This document shows positions 44,260 through 53,326 of a DNA stretch of 64,000 nt, in pieces (the first letter of the stretch is position 1; every line of letters begins with the position of its first letter). Both the position numbers and the translations under genes were made by a program. Origin of the DNA: Plasticicumulans lactativorans (lineage in GTDB: Bacteria; Pseudomonadota; Gammaproteobacteria; Competibacterales; Competibacteraceae); the NCBI RefSeq assembly GCF_004341245.1, contig NZ_SLWY01000013.1, positions 1 through 64,000 on the forward strand. Reading direction: 5' to 3'. The notes beneath the pieces are model-generated. The model saw only the letters and a program-made list of their open reading frames with translations, did no database searches and had not been told where the DNA came from.

Positions 44260-45186
44260 ATGAGCGCCGGAATCCAGCCCGCCGAGCTCGGCTTCTTCGT
44301 CGCGATCGCCGCGGGCAGCAGCTTGAGCGCGGCGGCGCGCGAGCTCGGCATCACCACGCCGGCGGTGAGCAAGCGGCTTGCCCAGATCGAGACGCGCCTC
44401 GGCGTGCCGCTGCTCAACCGCACCACCCGGCGCCTGAGCCTGACGCCCGAGGGCGAGGTGTTCCTGGAACACGCCCGCCGCATCCTCGGCGAGCTCGACG
44501 ACCTGAATCAGCTGCTGAGCACGGCGAAGGGCGCGCCCAAGGGGCTCCTGCGCGTCAACGCGACGCTGGGCTTCGGCCGCCTGCACGTGGCGCCGGTGAT
44601 CTCCCGCTACGTCGCCCAGTACCCGGAAGTGGACGTGCAGTTGCAGTTGTCGGTCAGCCCGCCGCCGGTGACCGAGGACCTGTTCGACGTGTGCGTGCGC
44701 TTCGGCGAGCCGGCGGAGGGGCGGGTCATCGCGCGGCGCCTGGCGCCGAACCGCCGGCTGCTGTGCGCCGCGCCGCGCTACCTCGCGGCACGCGGCGCAC
44801 CGGCGGCGCCGGACGACCTGCGGCGCCACAACTGCATCGCGATCCGCCAGGGCGACGACGCCTACGGCACCTGGCGGCTGACGGCGGAGCGCGGCGCTGC
44901 CGGCGAGGAGGAGGTGGTGAAGGTGCGCGGCAACCTGACGACCAACGACGGCGAGATCGCCGTCACCTGGGCGCTCGACGGCCACGGCATTCTGCTGCGC
45001 GCCGAGTGGGACATCGCCCGCTACCTGAAGAGCGGCCGCCTGGTGCGCGTGCTGCCCCAGTACCGTTCGCCGGACGCCGACATCTACGCGGTGTATCCGC
45101 AGCGCCACCAGTTGTCGGTGCGCGTGCGCACCTTCGTCGACTTCCTCGGCCAGGCCTTCCAGAGCTTCGCGTCCGGCATCGACTGA
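44260..45186 (+). CDS. LysR-family regulator divergent from ttuC
   Basis: The 308-residue regulator has an N-terminal winged helix (about 8-68; SLSAAARELGITTPAVSKRLAQIE) and a LysR substrate-binding domain (about 95-300). It is divergent from ttuC with a 154-base gap, so it is the probable activator of the tartrate/glycerate gene set. In Agrobacterium the tartrate genes have a comparable LysR regulator, TtuA. Whether this is an orthologue cannot be decided here. An operator-like palindrome lies just ahead of the start. Confidence 0.88.
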   Translation: MSAGIQPAELGFFVAIAAGSSLSAAARELGITTPAVSKRLAQIETRLGVPLLNRTTRRLSLTPEGEVFLEHARRILGELDDLNQLLSTAKGAPKGLLRVNATLGFGRLHVAPVISRYVAQYPEVDVQLQLSVSPPPVTEDLFDVCVRFGEPAEGRVIARRLAPNRRLLCAAPRYLAARGAPAAPDDLRRHNCIAIRQGDDAYGTWRLTAERGAAGEEEVVKVRGNLTTNDGEIAVTWALDGHGILLRAEWDIARYLKSGRLVRVLPQYRSPDADIYAVYPQRHQLSVRVRTFVDFLGQAFQSFASGID

Positions 45187-45219
45187 CGCCGCCGTGGCCC
45201 GGCGCGCGCCTTCGCGGGG

Positions 45220-46995
45220 TTACGGCGCGCGGTCTTCCCAGTCGACCCAGTCCACGGCATGGGCCGCGCAGTAGGCGCCCACCGCCTCGCCGATGGTGGC
45301 GAAGAAGGGCCGCTCGCCGAAGCGTGCGAACAGCCCGAAGCGCTTCAGCTTGTCCTTGACCGGGTCCTTCATCTCGGCGAAGTGCAGTGCGATGCCGGCG
45401 GCCTGCAGCGCGTCGTCGAGTTCGCAGACCACGTCGGCGGCGGTGACGTCGATGCTGGTGACCGGCTCGGCGGTGACCACGACCCAGCGCACCGGCGGTG
45501 GCGAGTTCGCCACCGCGTCCAGCACGCGCGCGTGGAACAGTTCGGCGTTGGCGAAGAACAGCGGCGCATCCCAGCGGAACAGCACCAGCCCCGAGACCCG
45601 CCGCGCGCCCGGGTAGCGGCTGATGTCGTGGTAGCCCTTGACGCGATCGACGCGCCCGAGCACCGCCGAGTGCGGGCGCCAGCCGTCCCACAGGAACTCG
45701 ATCACCGCGATGACCACGGCGAGCGCGATGCCGGGAATCGCGCCGAACGCGACCACGCCGGCGAAGCAGGCCATCGACAGCCAGAACTCCCAGCGCTGGA
45801 TGCGGTGGATGCGGCGCAGGTCCGCCACCTCGATCAGGCCGATCGCCGAGGCGATGACCACGGCCGCGAGCGCGGTCTGCGGCAGGTGTTCGAGCAGCGT
45901 GGGCGCGAACACCAGGAGCAGCGCGATGGCGAGCGCGCCGACGACCCCGGTCAGCTGGCTGCGGGCGCCCGCCGCCTCGGCCACCGGGGTGCGCGACGAA
46001 CTGCTGCTGATCGGGAAGCCCTGGAAGAACGCCGCCGCGAGGTTGGCGGCGCCGAGGCCGACCATCTCCTGGTTCGGGTCGACCGGCGTGCGCAGCCGCG
46101 CCGCGTAGGTCCGCGACAGCACGCTGGTGTCGGCGAACGACACCAGCGCGACCGCCACGCCGCCACTGACGATCGGCACCAGGTCATCGAAGCGCACCCA
46201 CGGCAGGCTCGGCGCCGGCAGGCCCTGCGGCAGGGCGCCGAGCACCGCCACCCCGGCGCGGCCGGCGAGCCCGAAGAGCTCGACCGCGAGCGTGGCGGCG
46301 ACCACCGCGATCAGGATGCCCGGCACGCGCGGCCAGCGCTTCAGCAGCAGGATCAGCGCGAGCGTGCCGGCGCCGATCGCGAACGCGGTGGGGTTGACGG
46401 CTCCGGCGAGCACCTGCTCGACCGTGCCCCACGCCAGGCGCAGCGGCCCGTCGGCGGCGACCGAGAAGCCGAGGAGCTTCGGGATCTGGCTCAGCAGCAC
46501 CGTCAGCGCGATGCCGTTCATGTAGCCGTAGCGGATCGGCTTCGACAGCAGTTCGGTGATGAAGCCGAGGCGCGCGAGGCCCGCGGCGATGCACACCAGG
46601 CCGGAGACCGCGGCCATCAGCCCGGCCAGCGCCACCGCGCGCTGCGGGTCGCCCGCCGACAGCGGCAGCACCACGGTGAGGATCACCGCGGCGAGCGCCG
46701 AGTCCGGCCCCAGCACGAGGATGCGGCTCGGGCCGAACAGCGCGTAGGCGAGCAGCGGCACGATGGTCGCGTAGAGGCCGTTGATGCCCGGCAGGCCCGA
46801 GGCCTCGGCGTAGGCGATGCCGACCGGCACGAGCATCGTCGTCATCACCAGCCCGGCGACGAGGTCGTGCCGCAGCCACGCCGCCGGGTAGCTCCGCAGC
46901 GTGGCGAGGCCGGGCAGCCAGCGCATCCAGCCGCCGTGATCCATCGCGCGTGCGGGGCGGACGACGCGGCCGGGTTCGGGGGCGGATGCAGTCAT
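45220..46995 (-). CDS. SulP-family anion transporter with STAS domain
   Basis: The 591-residue protein has about 12 membrane helices followed by a cytosolic STAS domain (about 460-580). MTTMLVPVGIAYAEASGLPGINGLYAT near residues 50-77 and the later SFADTSVLSRTYA and PISSSSSRTPVAEAAGARSQL are SulP signatures. Members move sulfate, bicarbonate or C4-dicarboxylates; no specificity residue is clear. PEP carboxylase and a dicarboxylate module are nearby, so bicarbonate or dicarboxylate transport is possible, but this is only suggestive. It lies convergent with the LysR gene, 33 bases apart. Confidence 0.9.
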   Translation of the reverse strand: MTASAPEPGRVVRPARAMDHGGWMRWLPGLATLRSYPAAWLRHDLVAGLVMTTMLVPVGIAYAEASGLPGINGLYATIVPLLAYALFGPSRILVLGPDSALAAVILTVVLPLSAGDPQRAVALAGLMAAVSGLVCIAAGLARLGFITELLSKPIRYGYMNGIALTVLLSQIPKLLGFSVAADGPLRLAWGTVEQVLAGAVNPTAFAIGAGTLALILLLKRWPRVPGILIAVVAATLAVELFGLAGRAGVAVLGALPQGLPAPSLPWVRFDDLVPIVSGGVAVALVSFADTSVLSRTYAARLRTPVDPNQEMVGLGAANLAAAFFQGFPISSSSSRTPVAEAAGARSQLTGVVGALAIALLLVFAPTLLEHLPQTALAAVVIASAIGLIEVADLRRIHRIQRWEFWLSMACFAGVVAFGAIPGIALAVVIAVIEFLWDGWRPHSAVLGRVDRVKGYHDISRYPGARRVSGLVLFRWDAPLFFANAELFHARVLDAVANSPPPVRWVVVTAEPVTSIDVTAADVVCELDDALQAAGIALHFAEMKDPVKDKLKRFGLFARFGERPFFATIGEAVGAYCAAHAVDWVDWEDRAP

Positions 46996-47083
46996 GGAGG
47001 TGCGAACCGAAAGCGTCAGGGTGGGGGCGTGCCTGCGAAACGCGACATGGCATCGGCGTCGCAGGCGGCGTGGAGCCGCTCGT

Positions 47084-47890
47084 TCATGCCTGGGAGGACG
47101 GGTCGGCGGACCGGCGCTCGCGCAGGTACTCGTCGAGGCTCTTCGCGAGCGACACGAAATCCGACGGGATCATCAGCACCGTGGTGCTGTTATTTTCCGC
47201 GCCGACCTCGGTCAGCATCTGCATCCGCCGCAACTCGACCGCCACCGGGTTGTTCGCCATCTGCTGGGCCGCGTCCGCGAGCTTTCTGGAGGCTTCCAGT
47301 TCCGCGTCCGCCTTGATGATGCGGGCGCGCTTCTCGCGAATCGCCTGTGCCTGCATCGCCATCACCTCCTGCATGGCTTCGGGCAGTTCCACGTCCTTCA
47401 TCTCGAAACGCTCGATCTCGACCCCCCACGCGCCCGTCGCGCCGGCGATGTTCTGGCGCAGCAGGCCGTTGATCTTGTCGCGTTCCTGCAGGACCTCGTC
47501 GAGATCGTGCTGGCCGATGGAGTTGCGCAGGCTGGTCAGCGCCAGCTGGTAGACGGCCGCGGGCATGTCGGCGACGGCAATGACCGATTTGGCGGCATCG
47601 GTGATCCGGTACCACAGCACGGCGTTGAGCTTTACCGTGACGCTGTCGCGCGTGATGGTTTCCTGCTGCTCGGCGGAAACCGTCTGCGTGCGGATGTCGA
47701 TCGTCACCGCGCGGTCGATCCCCAGCGGAATGATCCAGTACAGGCCCGGTCCGCGCAGGCCGACATAGCGGCCGAGGCGAAATACGACGCCGCGCTGGTA
47801 CTCCTGGGCGATGCGCAGCCCCGATAGCAGGACTGCGACGACGACGATGGCGGCGATGATGTCCTGCGGCGCCAGGGCTTGCAGTGCCAT
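47084..47890 (-). CDS. slipin (stomatin/prohibitin-like, SPFH-domain) protein
   Basis: The 268-residue protein has one N-terminal membrane helix (about 11-26) followed by an SPFH domain. Motifs are QEYQRGVVFRLGRYVGLRGPGLYWIIP (about 29-55), RDSVTVKLNAVLWYRI and LRNSIGQHDLDEVLQERDKIN. A helical coiled-coil region follows at about 165-230. Slipins form membrane rafts or scaffolds and often work with NfeD or proteases. No NfeD-like gene is adjacent. It starts 12 bases after the GH19 enzyme gene on the same strand, so the two probably share a transcript. Confidence 0.9.
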   Translation of the reverse strand: MALQALAPQDIIAAIVVVAVLLSGLRIAQEYQRGVVFRLGRYVGLRGPGLYWIIPLGIDRAVTIDIRTQTVSAEQQETITRDSVTVKLNAVLWYRITDAAKSVIAVADMPAAVYQLALTSLRNSIGQHDLDEVLQERDKINGLLRQNIAGATGAWGVEIERFEMKDVELPEAMQEVMAMQAQAIREKRARIIKADAELEASRKLADAAQQMANNPVAVELRRMQMLTEVGAENNSTTVLMIPSDFVSLAKSLDEYLRERRSADPSSQA

Positions 47891-47902
47891 GGGCGGCGGC
47901 GC

Positions 47903-48520
47903 TCAGGGCTTCCAGATGCTCAGCGCGCGCAGCGTCGCGTCGCGGCGCTCCGCCAGGCCGAGCTTGGCCGGGCCGTTGATCTTTTCCGTGATGCCTTCGA
48001 CGTCGCCGGCGTCGGCGAGCGGCGAGCAGCCGCGGGCGTCCCAGAAGGCGAAGGCGACAGCGGCGGCGGAGCGGGGGTCGCGGGCGAGCTCCGGGTTGCC
48101 TTCGAGATCGAGGCGCACGATCTTGCCGATGTCGCGGTAGTTCGAGCGGCCGGTGAGCTGCTTGTAGCCCGAGCCCCGGTAGCGCCAGCCGTCCCCGCTC
48201 GCCTCGTCGCCGTTGCCGAGGCGGTTGGCGTAGACGCGGTTGGCGATCGCCTCCTCGCCGCGCTGGATCAGCGCCTTGGCATCCGCGAGCCCCTTCACCG
48301 CCGAGAAGATCGCATCGAGGCGTGCCGGGTCCTTGTAGCGCAGGCTCTCCACCATGCTGGTGAAGCCTCCGGTCTCGACGAAGATCTGCCCGAGGAAGTG
48401 GCAGAGGCGGCGCGCCGAGTTCACCGAACTCGTCTGCCGCGCCTCCTCCAGCGCGCTGGCGTGGACGTCCGGGTCCTTGATCTTCGGGGCGAACTTGCGA
48501 AGCGTCTCGGCAGTAATCAC
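47903..48520 (-). CDS. GH19-type lysozyme/chitinase-like enzyme (lone endolysin)
   Basis: The 205-residue protein is a glycoside hydrolase family 19 domain of phage-endolysin type: LCHFLGQIFVETGGF (catalytic Glu about 49), YRGSGYKQLTGRSNY (about 113-127) and a late AFAFWDARGCSPLADAGD. Such enzymes cut peptidoglycan or chitin. There is no signal peptide and no holin or other phage gene nearby, so it is a domesticated or horizontally gained endolysin. It directly precedes a slipin gene. Start ATG at 48520. Confidence 0.85.
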   Translation of the reverse strand: MITAETLRKFAPKIKDPDVHASALEEARQTSSVNSARRLCHFLGQIFVETGGFTSMVESLRYKDPARLDAIFSAVKGLADAKALIQRGEEAIANRVYANRLGNGDEASGDGWRYRGSGYKQLTGRSNYRDIGKIVRLDLEGNPELARDPRSAAAVAFAFWDARGCSPLADAGDVEGITEKINGPAKLGLAERRDATLRALSIWKP

Positions 48521-48700
48521 GGTGTGGTCCTTCTGGAAAACTGTGGCGATCGGGGCGAGGCCGGCAGCGGGCGGGGTGCTCCCGGCATGTCCGCCACCGG
48601 CGTGCGGCGTCAGCGGATCGACGTAAAGGTAGCCCCGGCGCGCCGCGAAATCCGCCGCGACCGCGCGCCGGTGGGTGCGCCGCCCAGGTGCGCCGTGCCG
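48521..48700. other. intergenic region upstream of the GH19 gene
   Basis: No gene is supported. It probably holds the promoter of the GH19-slipin pair. The sequence is GC-rich and shows no clear repeat. Confidence 0.35.
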
Positions 48701-48886
48701 TCACGGCACCTTCCGGCAGCGCATTTCCAGAGCTTCGACGCCCCAGGCGATCGACGCTTCGCCCTGGTGCTCCGCCGCCAACCTGCAGATTGACGCCGGC
48801 GCGCAGGTGATCACGCGCTCCATCCCGGGTTCGATCCTGAACCGGGCCCATTCGAACGTCGATTCCGCCCGCGTTCGATCGGTCAC
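48701..48886 (-). CDS. small hypothetical protein coupled to the GntR regulator
   Basis: A 61-codon frame starts with GTG at 48886, overlapping the stop codon of the regulator (GTGA, 48886-48883), a common coupling arrangement. The product contains FEWARFRIEPGMERV and a final GVEALEMRCRKVP, with a balanced composition unlike the Ala/Arg-rich shadow frames. No family is recognised and no domain is visible. It might be a genuine small gene or a chance frame. Confidence 0.35.
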   Translation of the reverse strand: MTDRTRAESTFEWARFRIEPGMERVITCAPASICRLAAEHQGEASIAWGVEALEMRCRKVP

Positions 48887-49800
48887 CGGCGGTCAGGCAT
48901 GTCCGGCCGTGACGGGGCCGGGTGATTCATTTGTCTCGCGGCTGATTTTTCCCGCGCCGCGTCACGAAGATGAAGGCGCATGAAATCGGCCGCCTCCTCG
49001 CGTTGGTCGTTCAGCAGCAGTTCGATCAATGTCAGGTGTTCCCTGCATCGACGGGCGGAAGCCGCCCGGTCGACCGACTTCTGGTATTCCATCAGGCGGC
49101 GAAGGCGGTTCAGGCGTCGCAACGCATCCAGAATGAAGGCATTGCCGGAAAAGCCCGCGATGGTTTCATGCAGACGGCTGTTCGAGTCGAATATCTGCGC
49201 GGGCGAGACCCGCTCCAGGTGGCCGTCGAGCAGTGCCATCTGCTCCTGCCGGCAGCGCAGCAATTCCTTTTTGTCCACCTTGAACATGGGTTCGAGGATG
49301 GCGGCGGGTTCGAGCAGGATGCGGAACCGGTATCCTTGATCGTAGGCCTCTGCAGAGGTGAGCGTCGGCAGAAATGCCCAGCCGTGGCCGAGCAGCCTTT
49401 CAACCCAGCCCTCCTGCGTCATGCGCCGCAGGATGTTGTTCAACTGGGTTCGGGTCAGCCCGTACCGGCGCATGATCTCGTTCTCGGTAAAGCGCTCGGG
49501 CAGTGCGCCGGACAATCGGTCCTGGGCGATCCGGAGATAACCCGCTTCCTCCGGGTTTTCCTCCGGCAGTTGCATCAATTCCTGGCCCGCCGCCGAACCA
49601 ACCACATAGCCGCCGCCATCCACCTTCTCGACGAAGGATTCGTCAGCCAGTTTCCTGAGCGCTTCCCGGATGGGGGTGCGGGACACCCGGAAGAGTTCGG
49701 CCAGAGTCCGCTCCGGCAGGCGCGTACCCGGCGCGAAGCGTTCAACGGCGATGTGTTCCTTGATGGCGGCGATCAGTTGATCGGCTGTTTGGCTGGTCAT
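48883..49800 (-). CDS. GntR-family regulator with two winged helices and an FCD-like domain
   Basis: The 305-residue protein starts with a GntR winged helix (about 5-72; PERTLAELFRVSRTPIREALRKL). A second winged-helix-like segment follows (about 88-145; ERFTENEIMRRYGLTRTQLNNILRRMTQEGWVERL). A helical FCD-type ligand domain completes it (about 150-285; with LHETIAGFSGNAFI and CREHLTLIELLL). Two DNA-binding-like parts in one GntR protein are unusual though known in some catabolic regulators. It is divergent from the ALDH/cupin/dehydrogenase genes, so it probably controls them. The ATG at 49800 is preferred to one 12 bases upstream. Confidence 0.85.
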   Translation of the reverse strand: MTSQTADQLIAAIKEHIAVERFAPGTRLPERTLAELFRVSRTPIREALRKLADESFVEKVDGGGYVVGSAAGQELMQLPEENPEEAGYLRIAQDRLSGALPERFTENEIMRRYGLTRTQLNNILRRMTQEGWVERLLGHGWAFLPTLTSAEAYDQGYRFRILLEPAAILEPMFKVDKKELLRCRQEQMALLDGHLERVSPAQIFDSNSRLHETIAGFSGNAFILDALRRLNRLRRLMEYQKSVDRAASARRCREHLTLIELLLNDQREEAADFMRLHLRDAAREKSAARQMNHPAPSRPDMPDRR

Positions 49801-50274
49801 GGCAACCCTCACGGCAGGTCAAGGCTTTCGCGCTGCACGCCACATTTGTGCAGGGCGTCAATCGGAATAATTTTATCTCAAATGACCAAGAAGGCTACCC
49901 ACCGAGCGAAGAGATGTGGAGCGCCCCGCGCGTCGAGGAGCCGCCGGCAGCCAAGGGTGAGTGCGCCTTGAAGGGGCGGTTCAGACCCGATACGCAGGGC
50001 GATCCAGGCTTCTTAAGCCCGCGAGGCCGTGGCAGCCCGGGATGGGCGCCCGCAAAGCGGGGAGAGCCGACAGGGTCGCCAGCGAGTGCCCAGTGGGCCG
50101 CACCATGCTTGACGAATGGTTTTTTGTTTTTATAAAATACCAAACAGGTTGGCGGTACAGGGTCGGTCCAACGGTGTCGCCGGCTGGCTTTGGGGGGACA
50201 TCGCCGCGGAAATGCGGCGCGCCACGTACTCATCCCCAGTCCCATAACCCGATCACTTGACAAAGGTTCTGCCC
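49801..50274. other. divergent control region of the GntR/ALDH cluster
   Basis: The 474 bases have no convincing gene. An AT-rich stretch (GGTTTTTTGTTTTTATAAAATACC, about 50118-50141) stands out from GC-rich surroundings and may be the promoter and operator of the ALDH gene; TATAAAAT is the best -10-like element. AAAGG precedes the ATG at 50275. Confidence 0.45.
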
Positions 50275-51645
50275 ATGTTTGCTTCGACAAATCCAACGAC
50301 CGGGGAAACGATTGCCCGGTTCGACGAGCACACCGACGAGTACGTTGACGCTGCGTTGCAGAGCGCAGCCGATGCACAGCAGGCGTGGGCGCGTCGTCCG
50401 CTCGCAGAGCGCGCGGCTCTGCTAGGCGAAATTGCGACGGTGTTCCGGAACAGGAAGGATGAATTTGCTCGTCTCATCAGCATGGAGATGGGCAAACCGA
50501 TCCGCGAGGCCGTCGCCGAGATCGAGAAGTGCGCCTGGACGCTGGATTTCTATGCGGAAGTCGCCCCTCGTCATCTCGCCGATATGCCCGTCGCAAGCAA
50601 CGCGACCGAGAGCAAGGTCGTTTTCGATCCGCTGGGTGTGGTGTTGGCGATCATGCCCTGGAACTACCCCTTCTGGCAGTTCGTCCGCTTCGCCGCCCCC
50701 GCATTGGCCGCTGGTAACGGCACGATTCTGAAGCACGCCAATAACGTGCCGCAGTGCGCCCTCGCGCTTGAGCAGGCGTTCCTTCAGGCTGGCACGCCGG
50801 ATGGTCTGGTTCGGTCTCTCCTTGTCGACTCCAGCCGGGTTCACCGTCTGATCGATGATCCGCGGATCGCAGCCCTCACGCTGACCGGTTCCACTGCGGT
50901 GGGCAAAATCGTTGCCTCCCAGGCCGGACGGGCCATGAAGAAGCAGGTGCTGGAACTGGGTGGTTCGGACCCCTTCATCGTGCTGGCCGATGCCGATATC
51001 GAACTCGCTGCCAAGACTGCCGCGAAGGCCCGGTTCTCCAACGCCGGCCAAAGCTGCATTTGCTCCAAGCGTTTTCTGGTTGAAGAGTCCGTTGCTGATC
51101 GATTCGTTGAACGCTTCTGCAAGCACGTCAAAGAGATTCGAGTCGGTGATCCGTTCGAGGCAGGGGTCACGATGGGGCCGATGGCACGTGAAAATCTTCG
51201 CGACGAACTGCACTGTCAGGTTGAGCGCTCCTTGGCGGCTGGTGCAAAGCTCCTGATGGGTGGCAAACCACTCGAAGGTGGTGGCGCCTTCTATGCACCC
51301 ACAGTGATTGATCACGTCACGCCGGACATGGCGATCGGTTGCGAGGAGACCTTTGGTCCGGTGGCGGCAGTCATCCGCGTTCCCGATGCGGAAGAAGCCG
51401 TGCGCCTGGCGAATGCGACTGAATTCGGGCTGGGTGCCTCACTGTGGACCTCAGACCTTGATCTGGCAGGCCTGCTGGTTCGGCGAATTGAAGCCGGTGC
51501 CGTGTTCGTCAATGGGCTGGTTGCTTCCGATGCACGCCTGCCCTTTGGCGGCATCAAGCAGTCTGGCTATGGGCGCGAACTAGGTGAGTTCGGCATCCGC
51601 GAATTCACCAACATCAAGACGGTGTGGATCGGGCCGGCCCGTTGA
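50275..51645 (+). CDS. NAD(P)-dependent aldehyde dehydrogenase, succinate-semialdehyde type
   Basis: The 456-residue enzyme oxidises an aldehyde to the acid. The catalytic Cys261 is in FSNAGQSCICSKRF and the general base Glu227 in LELGGSDP. MPWNYPFW (127-134) and TGSTAVGK (204-211) bind the cofactor. Sequence style and length match the succinate-semialdehyde dehydrogenase GabD/Sad branch. A TTG at 50257 is an alternative start; the ATG at 50275 is the usual family start. It is followed by a cupin gene 18 bases downstream. The aldehyde is not known and probably comes from the pathway of the neighbouring dehydrogenase. Confidence 0.9.
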   Translation: MFASTNPTTGETIARFDEHTDEYVDAALQSAADAQQAWARRPLAERAALLGEIATVFRNRKDEFARLISMEMGKPIREAVAEIEKCAWTLDFYAEVAPRHLADMPVASNATESKVVFDPLGVVLAIMPWNYPFWQFVRFAAPALAAGNGTILKHANNVPQCALALEQAFLQAGTPDGLVRSLLVDSSRVHRLIDDPRIAALTLTGSTAVGKIVASQAGRAMKKQVLELGGSDPFIVLADADIELAAKTAAKARFSNAGQSCICSKRFLVEESVADRFVERFCKHVKEIRVGDPFEAGVTMGPMARENLRDELHCQVERSLAAGAKLLMGGKPLEGGGAFYAPTVIDHVTPDMAIGCEETFGPVAAVIRVPDAEEAVRLANATEFGLGASLWTSDLDLAGLLVRRIEAGAVFVNGLVASDARLPFGGIKQSGYGRELGEFGIREFTNIKTVWIGPAR

Positions 51646-51663
51646 GCAGCGAGGAGAAAGCAC

Positions 51664-52089
51664 ATGTCAGCAATCAAGACCCCATCGGCAGCGGTCCTTC
51701 TCCGTCCGGAGGAACTGGAGCGCTACGAACGAGGCGGCGGGGCACGTACCACGCCCCTGGTATCGCCGCCGATTGGCGCCAGGAGCTTCATCACCGGCAT
51801 CACCGAATTTGATCCGGGTGTGGCAATCCCTTTCCACAGCCATAACTGCGAGGAAAGCGTGGTATTGCTCGAAGGTACCGCCGTCATGGATATCGATGGC
51901 CAGGAGCACCCCCTGAAGCCGCTCGACACGACATTCATTCCAGCGAACGTGGTTCACCGCTTTCGCAATGTGTCGAATGACTCGAAGATGAAGATCCTGT
52001 GGATCTACGCTTCCCCCGACGCCACCCGGACGCTGCAGGCGACCGGTGAAACACGCCCGGTATCCGCTGAGCACGAACAGAACCGCTGA
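51664..52089 (+). CDS. cupin-domain protein
   Basis: The 141-residue single cupin has a typical first metal motif (FHSHNCEESVVLLEG, about 57-71) and a second motif (PANVVHRFRN, about 93-102). Such proteins may bind a metal and act as isomerases, decarboxylases or dioxygenases, or as simple sugar-acid binders. It lies between the aldehyde dehydrogenase and the decarboxylating dehydrogenase, 18 and 35 bases from its neighbours. A shared catabolic pathway is likely. No substrate can be named. Confidence 0.82.
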   Translation: MSAIKTPSAAVLLRPEELERYERGGGARTTPLVSPPIGARSFITGITEFDPGVAIPFHSHNCEESVVLLEGTAVMDIDGQEHPLKPLDTTFIPANVVHRFRNVSNDSKMKILWIYASPDATRTLQATGETRPVSAEHEQNR

Positions 52090-52124
52090 CTTTTTTCCTT
52101 CACGCTACCATTGGAGTTCAAGAC

Positions 52125-53198
52125 ATGCGCATCCTCGTGCTGCCGGGCGACGGCATCGGCCCGGAAATCGTTTCCTCCGCCCTCGACGTGCTGCAGGCGG
52201 CGAACGGGCGCTTCCCGCTCGGCCTGGCATTCGACTTCGACGACGTCGGCTTCGTCAGCCTTGAAAAATACGGGACCACGCTGCGCGACGAGCTGCTGGA
52301 GAAGGCGCGTGGCTATGACGGCCTGATGCTCGGGACGATTTCCCATGCCGACTACCCGAAGCCCGAAAAAGGTGGCCGCAACGTCTCCGCCGGCTTCCGC
52401 GTCGGCCTCGACCTCTACGCCAACGTCCGCCCCGCACGCACGCGCGACGCCATTCCGTCGAACCTCAAGCCGGGCAGGACGATGGACCTGGTGATCGTGC
52501 GCGAGGCCACCGAAGGCTTCTACGCCGATCGCAACATGTTCCGTGGCTGGGGCGAGATGATGCCGAGCCCGGACATGGCCCTTGCGGTGCGCAAGATCAC
52601 CCGGCATTGCAGCGAGCGCATCGCGCGCAGTGCCTTCGAGCTGGCGATGAAGCGCCGCCGGAAGGTCACCGCCATCCACAAGGCGAACAGCTTCCACATG
52701 ACCGACGGCCTGTTCCTCGAGGCGGTGCGCAGTGTCGCCCGGGACTTCCCGCTGGTCGCGCTGGACGATCTGCTGGTCGATGCCGCGACCGCGCACCTGG
52801 TGCGCAATCCGGAGCGCTTCGACGTGCTGGTCGCCACCAACTTCTACGGCGACATCCTCAGCGACCTGGCGAGCGAGCTGTCGGGTAGCCTCGGCCTCGC
52901 CGGTTCGGTGATGGCCAATAACGGTCTCTGCTGCGCCCAGGCGCAGCACGGTTCGGCACCGGACATCCAGGGCCGGGACCGGGCCAACCCGACGTCGATG
53001 ATCCTCTCCGCGGCGATGCTCCTGCGCTGGATCGGCGAACAGCGGGGCAACCGGGCGTTCGAGAACGCGGGCAAGGCGATCGAGGCGGCCGTCGATGCCG
53101 TCCTGTCGAACCCGGCCACCCGTACCCCCGACCTGGGGGGAACCCTGGGGACCCGGGCGTTCGGCCTGGCCGTCGCCGGGCAGTTGCAGCGGGGCTGA
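52125..53198 (+). CDS. isocitrate/isopropylmalate dehydrogenase-family enzyme of unknown substrate
   Basis: The 357-residue enzyme is a beta-decarboxylating dehydrogenase (LPGDGIGPEIV start; REATEGFYADRNM; Lys in IHKANSFHMTDG; metal site ATNFYGDILSDLAS). It is distinct from TtuC at 43017 and from standard LeuB: the loop MANNGLCCAQAQHGSAPDI replaces the usual NIxxxxAMFEPxHGSAPDI arrangement. Substrates of this family are 2-hydroxy-acids such as isopropylmalate, homoisocitrate or tartrate. Its grouping with a GntR regulator, ALDH and cupin points to breakdown of a hydroxy-acid. The substrate is unknown. Confidence 0.85.
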   Translation: MRILVLPGDGIGPEIVSSALDVLQAANGRFPLGLAFDFDDVGFVSLEKYGTTLRDELLEKARGYDGLMLGTISHADYPKPEKGGRNVSAGFRVGLDLYANVRPARTRDAIPSNLKPGRTMDLVIVREATEGFYADRNMFRGWGEMMPSPDMALAVRKITRHCSERIARSAFELAMKRRRKVTAIHKANSFHMTDGLFLEAVRSVARDFPLVALDDLLVDAATAHLVRNPERFDVLVATNFYGDILSDLASELSGSLGLAGSVMANNGLCCAQAQHGSAPDIQGRDRANPTSMILSAAMLLRWIGEQRGNRAFENAGKAIEAAVDAVLSNPATRTPDLGGTLGTRAFGLAVAGQLQRG

Positions 53199-53326
53199 CG
53201 GGGCCCGGGCGGCCCCGTGGACTGTGCGGTGGGGCCGCACGCGCGTGATGTCCGGGGCGTTCCGCCATCCGTGGCGCTGCCCCGCCTGCGCCGCGCCTTC
53301 CCTGGCAGGCGCCGCAGGCGGCCGGG

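Noticed and set aside
47903-48520. Prophage around the GH19 gene
   Set aside because: No capsid, tail, terminase, integrase or holin gene is nearby; the enzyme stands alone with a slipin.
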